Under the pieces are notes generated by a model, which worked only from the letters and a program-made list of their open reading frames with translations, ran no database searches and was not told where the DNA came from. A stretch of 28,183 bases of DNA from an uncultured Blautia sp. Its GTDB lineage: Bacteria; Bacillota; Clostridia; Lachnospirales; Lachnospiraceae. Position 1 is the stretch's first letter. Every line of letters begins with the position of its first letter. This document shows positions 7,956 to 17,386 of the stretch, piece after piece. The translations under genes and the position numbers were made by a program. Location: the NCBI RefSeq assembly GCF_934371575.1, contig NZ_CAKRNY010000046.1, forward strand, positions 1-28,183, given 5' to 3'.

Positions 7956-8052
7956 GGAGAAAAAACCTCGTGGAGCGCTTTTTTACAGATATATGAAAAA
8001 AAGAAGAGTTTATGAATGAGATATAAAAAGAAAGCAAAAGCTGACCATAAAT

Positions 8053-8086
8053 TAAGCCACCAGCATCGACGTTTACTGGTGGCTTA
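8053..8086. terminator. strong hairpin, possible terminator
   Basis: A perfect 11-bp inverted repeat (TAAGCCACCAG at 8053-8063, CTGGTGGCTTA at 8076-8086) has a 12-nt loop. It has only a weak U-tract on either strand, so termination is uncertain. Its right arm contains the GGTGG motif that also heads the repeats downstream. Confidence 0.5.
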
Positions 8087-8103
8087 GATCTGTTCCATAT
8101 CCA

Positions 8104-8320
8104 ATGGAGGATACCTCTCTTTCTTAAAATTATGCGTTTAAAACAATTGGAATTAAAGGCTTACGTTCTTGGTGGACTATACCTCGCTTTACTTAAACTA
8201 TAAAAGAATTAAGATGTTTCTTTCTATTTCTGGTGGTCCGTACCTCTCTTTCTTAAATTATAAGTAAATAACTTATGTTTTCGGTGGTCTCACTCCTTTT
8301 TGTTTTTATTTTTAAGTCCC
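8104..8320. repeat. degenerate direct repeats in a gene-free region
   Basis: Three clear copies and one weak copy recur in AT-rich DNA. On the plus strand each reads approximately GGTGG, a few bases, TACCTC, then CTTT, a base or two, CTTAAA and an AT tail. Motif starts are 8106 (GGAGG variant), 8171, 8232 and 8283 (weak). They are 65, 61 and 51 bp apart, so the period is irregular. On the minus strand the units read TTTAAG, purines, GAGGTA and then CCACC. The whole 7956-8544 interval holds no convincing protein gene. It consists of the hairpin at 8053-8086, these repeats and the pepP promoter/leader. No function is recognised. Confidence 0.6.
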
Positions 8321-8359
8321 TTTTGTTTTATGAGTTTACTATAACAGATTACTTTGCAT

Positions 8360-8389
8360 TTGTCAACAAGAAAATAGAAAAAATATTAT
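8360..8389 (+). promoter_or_regulatory. candidate promoter of the M24 peptidase gene
   Basis: TTGTCA (8360-8365), an 18-bp spacer and TATTAT (8384-8389). It would give a leader of about 150 nt before ATG 8545. Confidence 0.45.
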
Positions 8390-8544
8390 TTTTATTAAAA
8401 TAAAAAGTTTATACATATAAAATGAGAGAATATTCAGATAATATTACAGGAGAGAATGTGGTATGATAGGTACAACAGGAATATGGCTTTTCAACGTGAT
8501 AAAGTGTGGGAAGCTGTGTTGCAGAAGATGAGGAGGAAACAAAG

Positions 8545-9618
8545 ATGTTAAACGCAATTCTTGACGAATTAAAGCTGGATGCTCTTATAATTACGGATCC
8601 GTATAACATGCGTCATGTAAGCGGTTTTCGTGGCGGCGAAGGAGCTTTATATATTTCAGCAGCGCAGAAGGTGCTGATTACAGATTCACGTTACACGGAA
8701 CAGGCTGGTAAGGAAAGCGATTTTACAGTAATTGAAGAGTGCCGTGCGCATAACCGTCAGACTATTTTAAAAGAGTGTATGGAGAAAGAAAACGTAAGCA
8801 GTGATTTTCATATGGGATATGAAGATCAGTCCATGCTTTGCTGTGATTTCAATAAGCTGAAAAAGGAACTGCCGGTCCAGACCTGGACACCTCTTGGAAG
8901 TAAAATTGACGATCTTCGTCAGATCAAAACAGAAGAAGAACTGGAATGTCTTGCAAGAGCTGAGGAAATCGGTGACAAAGCCTTTGCAGAACTTCTGAAA
9001 GTGGTAAAGCCGGGAATGACAGAGCTTGAGGTTGCTGCAGAACTGGAGTATTTGATGAAAAAAGAAGGGGCTGAGGATTTAAGCTTTAATACTATTATCG
9101 CTTCCGGTCTGAATTCCTCCATGCCTCATGCAATCCCAGGATACAAGAAGCTGGAAGAGGGCGATTTTGTCACTTGTGATTTCGGCTGTAAATATAAGGG
9201 ATACTGTTCTGATATGACACGTACTTTTGTACTTGGAAAAGCAAGTGATAAGCAGAAGGAAATTTATAATGTAGTATTAAAAGCTCAGCTTGCCGGTCTT
9301 GCAGCAGTAAAAGCAGGTGTCAGTGGTGCAAGTGTTGATAAAGTCGCAAGGGATATTATTACAGAGGCCGGATATGGTGAATATTTCGGTCACGGACTTG
9401 GTCACAGTGTAGGTCTTTTCATCCATGAGAGTCCGCGTCTGTCACCGTCTGATGACACCATTCTGAAGGCAAACATGATTGAGACCGTGGAGCCTGGAAT
9501 TTATGTGCCTGGCTTTGGTGGCGTCCGTATTGAAGATATGGTAGTGGTAACAGAGGATGGCTGCCGTAATCTGGCACATTCTCCTAAGGAACTGATTGAG
9601 ATTCCTGTTGAGAAATAA
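8545..9618 (+). CDS. Xaa-Pro dipeptidase/aminopeptidase, M24 family
   Basis: This is a 357-residue cytosolic metallopeptidase that cleaves Xaa-Pro bonds. The N-terminal creatinase-like domain (about 1-125, with ITDPYNMRHVSGF and ITDSRYTEQA) precedes the pita-bread catalytic domain. Predicted dinuclear metal ligands are Asp212 (CDFGCKYKGY), Asp223 (CSDMTRTF), His287 (GHGLGHSVG), Glu316 (ETVEPGIY) and Glu330 (GGVRIEDMV), with His195 in SSMPHAIPG as the usual catalytic histidine. Length and order match bacterial PepQ/YqhT-like proteins. ATG 8545 is chosen because AGGAGG lies at 8531-8536. An in-frame codon at 8506 is upstream of that site and not needed. Confidence 0.93.
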   Translation: MLNAILDELKLDALIITDPYNMRHVSGFRGGEGALYISAAQKVLITDSRYTEQAGKESDFTVIEECRAHNRQTILKECMEKENVSSDFHMGYEDQSMLCCDFNKLKKELPVQTWTPLGSKIDDLRQIKTEEELECLARAEEIGDKAFAELLKVVKPGMTELEVAAELEYLMKKEGAEDLSFNTIIASGLNSSMPHAIPGYKKLEEGDFVTCDFGCKYKGYCSDMTRTFVLGKASDKQKEIYNVVLKAQLAGLAAVKAGVSGASVDKVARDIITEAGYGEYFGHGLGHSVGLFIHESPRLSPSDDTILKANMIETVEPGIYVPGFGGVRIEDMVVVTEDGCRNLAHSPKELIEIPVEK

Positions 9619-9674
9619 GTAAACAAATATTAAAATGTAAATATTGTTATTGAAATATAGAAAGGAATAAGAAA

Positions 9675-10091
9675 ATGCTGAAACAATTATCAATTTTTGC
9701 GGAAAATATTAAAGGGAAAATGCAGCAGGTAACAGGGATACTTCTGGAAGAGAATATTAACATTCTGGGTTCTGTTACAAATGACAGCGCGGAGTATGGA
9801 ATTGTACGTATGGTTGTTTCTCAACCGGAGAAAGCACTGGAAGCTCTTACAAAGGCAGGTTTTATCTGCAAGCTTAGTGATGTACTTGGAATTGAGGTAA
9901 AAGATGAGGTTGGTAATCTGAATAATCTGCTTCTCAGCCTTCAGGAGAGCAATATCAACATTGATTATTTGTATCTGTCTTTTAACCGTGCTACAGGTCT
10001 TCCGATCATGGTGCTTCATGTGCCGGACATCAGCGAGGTAGAAGCCTGCCTGACAAATAAAGGATTTAATTCTATTTCTGAGGTTCACTGA
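9675..10091 (+). CDS. tandem ACT-domain protein
   Basis: This is a 138-residue protein made of two ACT-like ligand-binding modules (about 1-67 and 70-138) and no catalytic domain. The first begins KQLSIFAENIKGKMQQVTGILLEENINI, the classic ACT beta-alpha-beta opening. The second contains LNNLLLSLQESNINIDYLYLS. Stand-alone tandem ACT proteins like this are usually annotated as amino-acid-binding regulators; the ligand here is unknown. GAAAGGA precedes the ATG. The gene follows the peptidase by 56 bp and enolase by -88 bp, with no terminator seen between them, so co-transcription with either is possible. Confidence 0.85.
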   Translation: MLKQLSIFAENIKGKMQQVTGILLEENINILGSVTNDSAEYGIVRMVVSQPEKALEALTKAGFICKLSDVLGIEVKDEVGNLNNLLLSLQESNINIDYLYLSFNRATGLPIMVLHVPDISEVEACLTNKGFNSISEVH

Positions 10092-10176
10092 AAATTCAGA
10101 TCAAATCCGGAGTGAGTCTTTGCATAGAACTCTGAATAACTGGAAAAACTACCGTTATCAATCTTTAGGAGGTTAA

Positions 10177-11514
<1,338 letters not shown>

Positions 11515-11561
11515 ACAGTAACCCGTTTGCGTAATTTGCCCAAATTCAAGAGAAAAAAGAG

Positions 11562-11590
11562 TTGAAATCAAAAGCTGGCTATGGTACAAT
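11562..11590 (+). promoter_or_regulatory. promoter of secG
   Basis: TTGAAA (11562-11567), a 17-bp spacer and TACAAT (11585-11590) stand 30 bases before the secG start codon. Confidence 0.75.
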
Positions 11591-11620
11591 AACCTCTAGT
11601 TGATTAGGAGGTGTAACCAC

Positions 11621-11857
11621 GTGCAGATTTTAAGAACGATTTTAACAATTCTTTTTGTTATAGATTGTATTGCCCTTACCGTAGTAGTCCTCATGCAGGA
11701 GGGTAAGTCACAGGGACTTGGCGCTATTGCCGGAGCTGCAGACACATACTGGGGTAAGAACAAAGGACGTTCCATGGAGGGCGGTCTTGTTAAGGCAACT
11801 ACAGCTATGGGAGTTTTGTTCTTTGTACTGGCAATTGTATTGAACCTGAATTTCTAA
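11621..11857 (+). CDS. secG: preprotein translocase subunit SecG
   Basis: This is a 78-residue membrane subunit of the SecYEG channel that assists protein export. Two hydrophobic helices (about 3-24 and 55-76) flank a Gly-rich loop with LMQEGKSQGLGAIAGAADTYWGKNKGRS, the conserved SecG signature. GTG 11621 is chosen because AGGAGGTG lies at 11606-11613, 7 bases upstream. The longer frame beginning at 11600 would include the Shine-Dalgarno itself. The gene heads the classic Firmicutes order secG-rnr-smpB but has its own promoter and a terminator before rnr. Confidence 0.95.
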   Translation: MQILRTILTILFVIDCIALTVVVLMQEGKSQGLGAIAGAADTYWGKNKGRSMEGGLVKATTAMGVLFFVLAIVLNLNF

Positions 11858-11875
11858 GAGAATGAACTGACTGGG

Positions 11876-11912
11876 AAACACTCTTGTTGATCTGATCGCA
11901 AGGGTGTTTTTA
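11876..11912 (+). terminator. terminator after secG
   Basis: AAACACTCTTG (11876-11886) pairs with CAAGGGTGTTT (11899-11909), with one G-T pair in the stem, and is followed by T-rich sequence. Confidence 0.75.
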
Positions 11913-11980
11913 CTTTATGGGAAATTACTCTGTAATGTTTCATAAAGTTCTGAAATACAAAGATTCAAGAAGGAGACAAG

Positions 11981-14305
11981 TTGAGTAAAGACAGAAATTT
12001 TGACAAGCGAAAAAAATTCATGCTGGAGCTTTTGGGAGATCCGGTATATCAGCCTATGCGTTTCAGAGAGCTTGCAGGTCTTCTCCGTCTTTCAAAGGAA
12101 GAGAAGAAGGATTTGTACCGCGTTCTGGATGAGCTGGTGGCAGAGGGAAAGGCAGACCTGGATTCCAAAGGCCGGTATTCTAAGATAACAGGCAGAAAGC
12201 GTGGGAAAGAGAAGCTTCGAGAAAAAAGTGAAGAACGATGCAGGAAAAGCGAAGAACGAAGCAGGAAAGGAAAAGATAAATACAGCGACCGCAAACGCGG
12301 CAGACGTCTGGAGGAAGAGGAGATGGAGCTCCGCCTTGCGCGTCTGGAAAACGAATATCCGGACAGGCCGTCTGTAGAGGGGACTTTTATTGGTCATCCG
12401 AAAGGGTTCGGTTTTGTGGAGGTTGAAGGGGAAGACAATGATGTATTTATTCCGGAAGATTCCACCGGAACCGCTATGCATCAGGATAAGGTTCGTGTCA
12501 TAATCACAAAAGAGCCACAGGAGGGCAAACGCCGGGAAGGTATTGTGGTAAAAATCCTGGAGAGAGGCATGACGGAAATCGTGGGAACCTACGAAAATAG
12601 TCGGGATTTCGGCTTTGTAGTAAGTGATAATCCCAAGTTCTCCAAGGATGTATTTATTCCAAGAAAAGATTCCCAGGGAATCAAGGACGGGGATAAGGTG
12701 GTGGTTGAGATCACCAGCTACGGAAGCAAGAACCGCAATCCGGAAGGAAAAATCAAAGAGAATCTTGGAAGCTGCCGTGCCCCTGGGACAGATATTCTTG
12801 CCATTGTGAAGAGCTTTGGTATCCCCAGTGAATTTCCGGACAAAGTGATCCGTCAGGCTGACCGTGTACCGGATCATGTATTGGATGCTGACCGGGATGG
12901 CAGACTGGATCTTCGTCATCTTCAGACCGTCACAATTGACGGCGAGGATGCCAAGGACCTGGATGACGCGGTTACTTTGACAAAAGAGAACGGCATTTAT
13001 CATCTTGGTGTACACATTGCAGATGTAAGCAATTACGTGCAGGGAGGCAGTGCTCTTGACCGTGAGGCTCTGAAGCGCGGAACAAGTGTTTATCTGGCAG
13101 ACCGTGTAATTCCTATGCTTCCGGTACGGCTTTCCAACGGAATATGTTCCCTGAATAAGGGTCAGGACCGCCTTACCTTAAGCTGCCTTATGGACATTGA
13201 TGAGAAGGGAAATATGGTTTCCCACAAGATTGCAGAGACTGTGATCTGCGTAGATGAGCGGATGAATTATACAGATGTGAAAAACATTCTGGAGGACACT
13301 GACGAAGAGGCAAAGGAACGTTATGAAAAGCTTGTGCCTATGTTTTTCCTGATGAAGGAACTGTCAGAAATTCTTCGGGGAAACCGTCATCACAGAGGAT
13401 CTATTGATTTTGATTTTCCAGAGAGTAAAATTATTTTAAATGCAGCAGGAAGAGCTATAGATATCAAGCCTTATGAGGCAAATGTGGCAACCAGGATCAT
13501 TGAGGACTTTATGCTGATGGCAAATGAGACTGTGGCAGAGGAATGCTGCAGAGACGATATGCCTTTTGTTTACCGTACTCATGAGACCCCGGATCCGGAG
13601 AAAGTGGAGAGTCTTTTAACACTTCTTCATAATCAGGGAGTTCCGGTGCAGAAGCATGGTCAGGAAATTACCCCTAAGGAGATCCAGACGATTCTGGAGA
13701 GTATTGAGGGGCTTCCAAATGAGCCACAGATCAGCCGTCTTACTCTTCGAACCATGAAGCAGGCCAAGTATACTACTGAATGCAGCGGCCACTTTGGACT
13801 TGCAGCGAAATATTATTGCCATTTTACTTCTCCGATCCGCCGTTATCCGGATCTTCAGATTCACAGGATCATCAAGGACCGACTTCGTGGACGTCTGGAA
13901 AGAGAAGGGAAAACAGAACATTATAAAGAAATTCTGGAAGATGTGGCACGTCAGTCCAGCGTGTGCGAACGCCGGGCAGATGAGGCAGAACGGGAATCGG
14001 ATAAGCTGAAAAAAGCGGAATATATGTCATACCATATTGGGGAAGAATTTGAGGGAATTATTTCCGGCGTAACCGGTTGGGGATTTTATGTGGAACTTCC
14101 TAATACGGTAGAAGGACTGGTTCATGTAAATACACTTCGGGATGATTTTTATACCTTTGATCAGGATGCATATGAGCTGATCGGGGATGTAACCCATAAG
14201 GTTTTTGCACTGGGACAGAAGGTGCGTGTAAGGGTTGCAGAGGCGGATACCATGTTAAAAACGGTAGATTTTGTTCTGGCTCAGGAGCATGACTGGGAAA
14301 AATAA
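11981..14305 (+). CDS. rnr: ribonuclease R (RNB-family 3'-5' exoribonuclease)
   Basis: This 774-residue enzyme degrades structured RNA from the 3' end and works with SmpB/tmRNA in RNA quality control. An N-terminal winged-helix-like region covers about residues 10-70. A highly charged Lys/Arg/Glu stretch (about 71-122) follows, then two cold-shock/OB domains (about 131-195 and 200-262), the RNB catalytic domain starting near residue 310, and a C-terminal S1 domain (about 688-770). Catalytic acidic residues lie in TIDGEDAKDLDDAV (Asp320, Asp326, Asp328, Asp329). The start is TTG 11981, preceded by AAGGAGA. The gene is followed by smpB after 54 bp, with a small hairpin (TCGCC/GGCGA, 14324-14337) between them. 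Confidence 0.95.
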   Translation: MSKDRNFDKRKKFMLELLGDPVYQPMRFRELAGLLRLSKEEKKDLYRVLDELVAEGKADLDSKGRYSKITGRKRGKEKLREKSEERCRKSEERSRKGKDKYSDRKRGRRLEEEEMELRLARLENEYPDRPSVEGTFIGHPKGFGFVEVEGEDNDVFIPEDSTGTAMHQDKVRVIITKEPQEGKRREGIVVKILERGMTEIVGTYENSRDFGFVVSDNPKFSKDVFIPRKDSQGIKDGDKVVVEITSYGSKNRNPEGKIKENLGSCRAPGTDILAIVKSFGIPSEFPDKVIRQADRVPDHVLDADRDGRLDLRHLQTVTIDGEDAKDLDDAVTLTKENGIYHLGVHIADVSNYVQGGSALDREALKRGTSVYLADRVIPMLPVRLSNGICSLNKGQDRLTLSCLMDIDEKGNMVSHKIAETVICVDERMNYTDVKNILEDTDEEAKERYEKLVPMFFLMKELSEILRGNRHHRGSIDFDFPESKIILNAAGRAIDIKPYEANVATRIIEDFMLMANETVAEECCRDDMPFVYRTHETPDPEKVESLLTLLHNQGVPVQKHGQEITPKEIQTILESIEGLPNEPQISRLTLRTMKQAKYTTECSGHFGLAAKYYCHFTSPIRRYPDLQIHRIIKDRLRGRLEREGKTEHYKEILEDVARQSSVCERRADEAERESDKLKKAEYMSYHIGEEFEGIISGVTGWGFYVELPNTVEGLVHVNTLRDDFYTFDQDAYELIGDVTHKVFALGQKVRVRVAEADTMLKTVDFVLAQEHDWEK

Positions 14306-14359
14306 CTTTTACCGAATCAAGTGTCGCCTACAGGCGATGGTCCATACAGGGAGGAACTT

Positions 14360-14830
14360 ATGGCAAAAAAACCAGGAATCAAACTGATTGCAAATAATAA
14401 AAAAGCGTTTCATGATTATTTCATTGAGGATACCTATGAGGCTGGAATTGCCCTGGCAGGAACGGAAGTAAAATCCCTGCGTATGGGTAAATGCAGCGTT
14501 AAGGAATCCTTTGTGAGAATTCAGAATGGGGAAGTTTATATCTACGGAATGAATATCAGCCCATACGAGAAGGGAAATATTTTTAACAAGGATCCTTTGC
14601 GTATCCGTAAGCTTCTGCTTCACCGCAGTGAGATCAATAAGATGGAAGCCAAATTAAAGGAAAAAGGTCTTACGCTTGTGCCAATTAAGGTTTATTTCAA
14701 GGATAGCCTTGTGAAGGTGGAGATTGGCTTGGCAAGAGGTAAAAAACTGTATGATAAACGTCAGGACATTGCCAAGAAAGACCAGAGAAGAGAAGCTGAA
14801 CGCGATTTCAAAGTGAAGAATTTGTACTAA
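14360..14830 (+). CDS. smpB: SsrA-binding protein SmpB
   Basis: This 156-residue partner of tmRNA delivers it to stalled ribosomes for trans-translation. Family signatures are [32 protein letters not shown] (residues 10-41), the central [15 protein letters not shown] block and the basic tail [24 protein letters not shown], whose KKxxDKR element inserts in the ribosomal mRNA channel. ATG 14360 is chosen because GGGAGGA lies just upstream. The open frame continues 13 codons further back but without a ribosome site. No ssrA gene follows it in the window. Confidence 0.96.
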   Translation: MAKKPGIKLIANNKKAFHDYFIEDTYEAGIALAGTEVKSLRMGKCSVKESFVRIQNGEVYIYGMNISPYEKGNIFNKDPLRIRKLLLHRSEINKMEAKLKEKGLTLVPIKVYFKDSLVKVEIGLARGKKLYDKRQDIAKKDQRREAERDFKVKNLY

Positions 14831-14837
14831 AAGTAAT

Positions 14838-14862
14838 GAAAGCCGGAAAAATTCCGGCTTTC
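14838..14862 (+). terminator. hairpin terminator after smpB
   Basis: GAAAGCCGGAA (14838-14848) and TTCCGGCTTTC (14852-14862) form a perfect 11-bp stem with a 3-nt loop. The following U-tract is poor. Confidence 0.65.
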
Positions 14863-14917
14863 GTAAATTGTAGGTCAAGCGGAATTTGCTTGTGAAACCA
14901 ACAAAAAGAGGTCTGCT

Positions 14918-15427
14918 ATGGAAGAGAAAATAAAAGAAACAACAAAAGAAAAACGTATGATGAAAACAGTGGAGGATTCCAGAACCGAGCAGGTGCACCT
15001 GATCATGCACCAGCATTTAAACGCAGGAGGCAGGCTGTTCGGCGGAATGCTGATGCAGTGGGTAGATGAGGTGTCTGGCGTGGTTGCCATGCGTCACTGT
15101 GGAACTTACCGTGTGACAACCGCTGCAGTAGATAATTTACAGTTTAAAGAGCCGGTTTACGAGGGTGAAATTCTTGTTATGGTTGGTTATGTGACCTATG
15201 TGGGAAATACCTCCATGGAAGTGGAAATTGATTCCTATGTGGAACGTGGAGATGGAATGCGGTATCTGGTGAATCGGGCTTTTTCTGTGATGGTGGCAGT
15301 GGATGAGAATGAACGTCCCACACAGATTCCGGGACTGGCTATTCACACAGAGGCAGAGAAAGGGCGCCATGAGGCAGCGGTGCTTCGCAGGGAGATGCGC
15401 AAGGAGCGAAGATACGCCGGATTCTAA
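14918..15427 (+). CDS. acyl-CoA thioesterase, hotdog fold
   Basis: This is a 169-residue hotdog-fold enzyme of the YciA/BACH acyl-CoA hydrolase group, which releases free fatty acid and CoA. After a charged leader (1-22), the core shows HQHLNAGGRLFGGMLMQWVDEVSG with the conserved Asn35 and Asp50-Glu51, then TTAAVDNLQFKEPVYEGEIL and a Tyr-Val-Gly-Asn-Thr-Ser-Met-Glu-Val strand typical of the family. AGAGG lies near 14906-14910, before ATG 14918. It stands alone between the smpB terminator and the lipoprotein promoter. Chain-length preference is unknown. Confidence 0.88.
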   Translation: MEEKIKETTKEKRMMKTVEDSRTEQVHLIMHQHLNAGGRLFGGMLMQWVDEVSGVVAMRHCGTYRVTTAAVDNLQFKEPVYEGEILVMVGYVTYVGNTSMEVEIDSYVERGDGMRYLVNRAFSVMVAVDENERPTQIPGLAIHTEAEKGRHEAAVLRREMRKERRYAGF

Positions 15428-15455
15428 AAATTGTATGAAATCATTCCGCCTTTGG

Positions 15456-15484
15456 TTGACAAGTCTGCCATACTCTGTAATAAT
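15456..15484 (+). promoter_or_regulatory. promoter of the lipoprotein gene
   Basis: A perfect TTGACA (15456-15461) is followed 17 bases later by AATAAT (15479-15484), or 16 bases later by TAATAA. The lipoprotein ATG is 55 bases downstream. Confidence 0.65.
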
Positions 15485-15538
15485 AATGAAGAGCAAAGAG
15501 GAGATATTAGATTCCATTTTGTGGGAGGAATATATATT

Positions 15539-16510
15539 ATGAAAAAACGTTATGTGATTCTTGCAGCACTTCTGGTAACTGCTATGGCAGCAGTGGGATG
15601 CGGTAAGAAAAAGACAGAAGATACAAATCAGGATGCACAGGTAACTGTAGCTCCTGCGGAGAATACAGATACAGACCAGACGGATGACGGAGCACTGGTG
15701 GACATGCAGAAATCTGATGATGAAGACATCAAGAATGTGATTGGTGATAAGACGACGACAGCATCTAAGCTGATCATTGTTAATGGAACCGGTTCTGCCG
15801 TTAAGGGGCTTTATGTACGTCCTGCTTCAGATGATGACGATGACTGGGGTACAGAGTTGATCAATGGTCTATTTACGCTGAATGATGGAGATAAGGCACT
15901 TTATTATTATGATGCCAGTGAGACGGATTCAGAGGGAAATAAGGTTACAAGCTATGATATCAGAATCGTGTATGAGGACGAAGAACTTACCGACTGTTAT
16001 TTCCGTAAGCTTCCATTAACGATGATCACAAAGATCACCCTTAAGATGGATGGAACAGGTGATGATGCCATTCCATATGCCACATATCTTACAGGAAACA
16101 GCAAGAAAGAGACTTCCACCCTTGAGGAGGTTAAGAAGCGGCTTGGTCTGGATGACAGTGAGGATGAAGACGAGGATGATAATAAGGACGATAATGAGAA
16201 TGAGGTAACGCCTACACCGGAACAGCCGGCTCCTACAGAGGCACCAGCAGAAGCGGATCCTACGCCGACACCTTCCGGAAGCAGCGGAGGCGGTTCCAAT
16301 ACAAATCCGGATGATGTAAGCGCAGATGCTGCGAAGAAGTATATTGGTCAGCCGCTCAGCAGTCTGACAGCGGCCCTCGGAGAAGCCAATGGAAGCGATT
16401 ATGAGAATGAGCCGGAGACGGGAGAGACAGGATATCATTATTATGATACGTTCACAGTTTCTACTACTGTAGATGACAGCGGCAACGAAGTGGTTGCCGG
16501 AGTATGGTAA
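15539..16510 (+). CDS. putative lipoprotein, C-terminus probably frameshifted
   Basis: This is a 323-residue exported protein of unknown function. A signal peptide ends in a lipobox (MAAVGC, Cys21), so it should be anchored to the outer face of the membrane. A mixed alpha/beta domain follows, then an acidic stretch (about 203-222), a Pro/Thr/Glu/Ser/Gly-rich low-complexity linker (about 223-262) and a C-terminal domain starting AAKKYIGQPLSSLTAALGE. That last part resembles small SmpA/BLIP-like repeats with a Tyr-Tyr-Asp strand. GGGAGGA precedes ATG 15539. Translation ends at TAA 16508, but a -1 shift there opens 21 more codons to a stop 14 bp before pyrH (separate entry). The ORF continues upstream of 15539 only by chance. 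Confidence 0.85.
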   Translation: MKKRYVILAALLVTAMAAVGCGKKKTEDTNQDAQVTVAPAENTDTDQTDDGALVDMQKSDDEDIKNVIGDKTTTASKLIIVNGTGSAVKGLYVRPASDDDDDWGTELINGLFTLNDGDKALYYYDASETDSEGNKVTSYDIRIVYEDEELTDCYFRKLPLTMITKITLKMDGTGDDAIPYATYLTGNSKKETSTLEEVKKRLGLDDSEDEDEDDNKDDNENEVTPTPEQPAPTEAPAEADPTPTPSGSSGGGSNTNPDDVSADAAKKYIGQPLSSLTAALGEANGSDYENEPETGETGYHYYDTFTVSTTVDDSGNEVVAGVW

Positions 16511-16572
16511 AAGATAATAATGGATGCCAGGAGCAGGGAACTATTGCTCTGGATATTATTAATATAAAATAA
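16504..16572 (+). other. out-of-frame continuation of the lipoprotein gene
   Basis: Directly at the lipoprotein stop, frame 1 is open and reads VKDNNGCQEQGTIALDIINIK to a TAA at 16570-16572. A -1 shift at GTATGGTAAAAG would join it to the lipoprotein and add a beta-strand-like end. The new stop would lie 14 bp from pyrH. This suggests a one-base indel or, less likely, programmed frameshifting. The same DNA can also fold as a hairpin (CCAGGAGCA near 16527 with TGCTCTGG near 16545), which is an alternative reason for the pattern. Confidence 0.35.
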
Positions 16573-16586
16573 GGCAGGACAAAAGA

Positions 16587-17288
16587 ATGGAAATGAAAAG
16601 AGTATTATTAAAATTAAGCGGAGAGGCTCTTGCAGGCCCGAAGAAAACAGGCTTTGACGAGGCTACTGTACTTGCAGTAGCGAAGCAGATCAAGGCAATT
16701 TCAGACGAAGGAGTACAGATCGGTATTGTGATCGGAGGAGGAAACTTCTGGAGAGGACGTACCAGCGAGACTATCGACCGCAATAAGGCAGACCAGATCG
16801 GTATGCTTGCTACGATCATGAACTGTATCTATGTATCTGATCTTTGCAGATATACAGGCATGAAGACCGAGATTTATACTCCATTTGCATGCGGTGCATT
16901 TACCAAACTGTATTCCAAGGACAGCGTAGAAGAGAGCTTTGCACAGGGAAAACTTGTATTTTTTGCAGGCGGTACCGGACATCCGTATTTCTCTACAGAT
17001 ACAGCTACTGTTCTTCGTGCAGTTGAGATTGAGGCAGATGCTATCCTTCTTGCAAAGGCTGTAGATGGTATTTATGACAGCGATCCGAAGACCAACCCGA
17101 ACGCTGTGAAGTATGATGAGATTTCCATTCAGGAAGTTGTAGATAAGAAGCTTGCAGCTATGGATCTTACCGCTTCCATTATGTGCCTGGAGCAGAAGAT
17201 GCCTATGCTGGTATTCGCTCTTGATGAGGAGAACAGCATTATCAATACTGTTCACGGAAAATTCTCCGGAACCAAGGTTACTGTTTAA
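16587..17288 (+). CDS. pyrH: UMP kinase (uridylate kinase)
   Basis: This is a 233-residue cytosolic amino-acid-kinase-fold enzyme that phosphorylates UMP to UDP with ATP. The order is typical of bacterial PyrH: VLLKLSGEAL near the N-terminus, IVIGGGNFWRGR (about 47-58), ADQIGMLATIMN, FFAGGTGHPYFSTDTAT (about 124-140) and LLAKAVDGIYDSDPKTN. Length is normal. It lies 98 bp before frr, as in most bacteria, but the usual upstream rpsB-tsf pair is absent and a lipoprotein gene stands there instead. ATG 16593 is a second possible start, two codons in. Confidence 0.96.
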   Translation: MEMKRVLLKLSGEALAGPKKTGFDEATVLAVAKQIKAISDEGVQIGIVIGGGNFWRGRTSETIDRNKADQIGMLATIMNCIYVSDLCRYTGMKTEIYTPFACGAFTKLYSKDSVEESFAQGKLVFFAGGTGHPYFSTDTATVLRAVEIEADAILLAKAVDGIYDSDPKTNPNAVKYDEISIQEVVDKKLAAMDLTASIMCLEQKMPMLVFALDEENSIINTVHGKFSGTKVTV

Positions 17289-17386
17289 CCGAATAAGGTA
17301 AATAGCGAAGAGGATAGGAAATATCTGTTTTACATGAAAGAATATACTGCGTATTTGCAGAAAATATAAAGAGGGAGATTAATTTT

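Noticed and set aside
8106..8260. Tandem short peptides (GGLYLALLKL-like) encoded by the plus-strand repeats
   Set aside because: Frames differ between copies, stops intervene, and there are no start codons or ribosome sites at consistent positions.
8041..8320. CRISPR array
   Set aside because: Units are degenerate, spacing varies (51-65 bp), the intervening DNA is low-complexity AT-rich sequence, and no cas gene is nearby.
12092..13015. Long minus-strand frame opposite rnr
   Set aside because: It is an antisense shadow of the RNase R coding region with no recognisable domain or start signal.
14831..14917. ssrA (tmRNA) gene downstream of smpB
   Set aside because: The interval is under 90 bp and holds only a terminator hairpin. 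There is no tag-peptide reading frame or tRNA-like ends.
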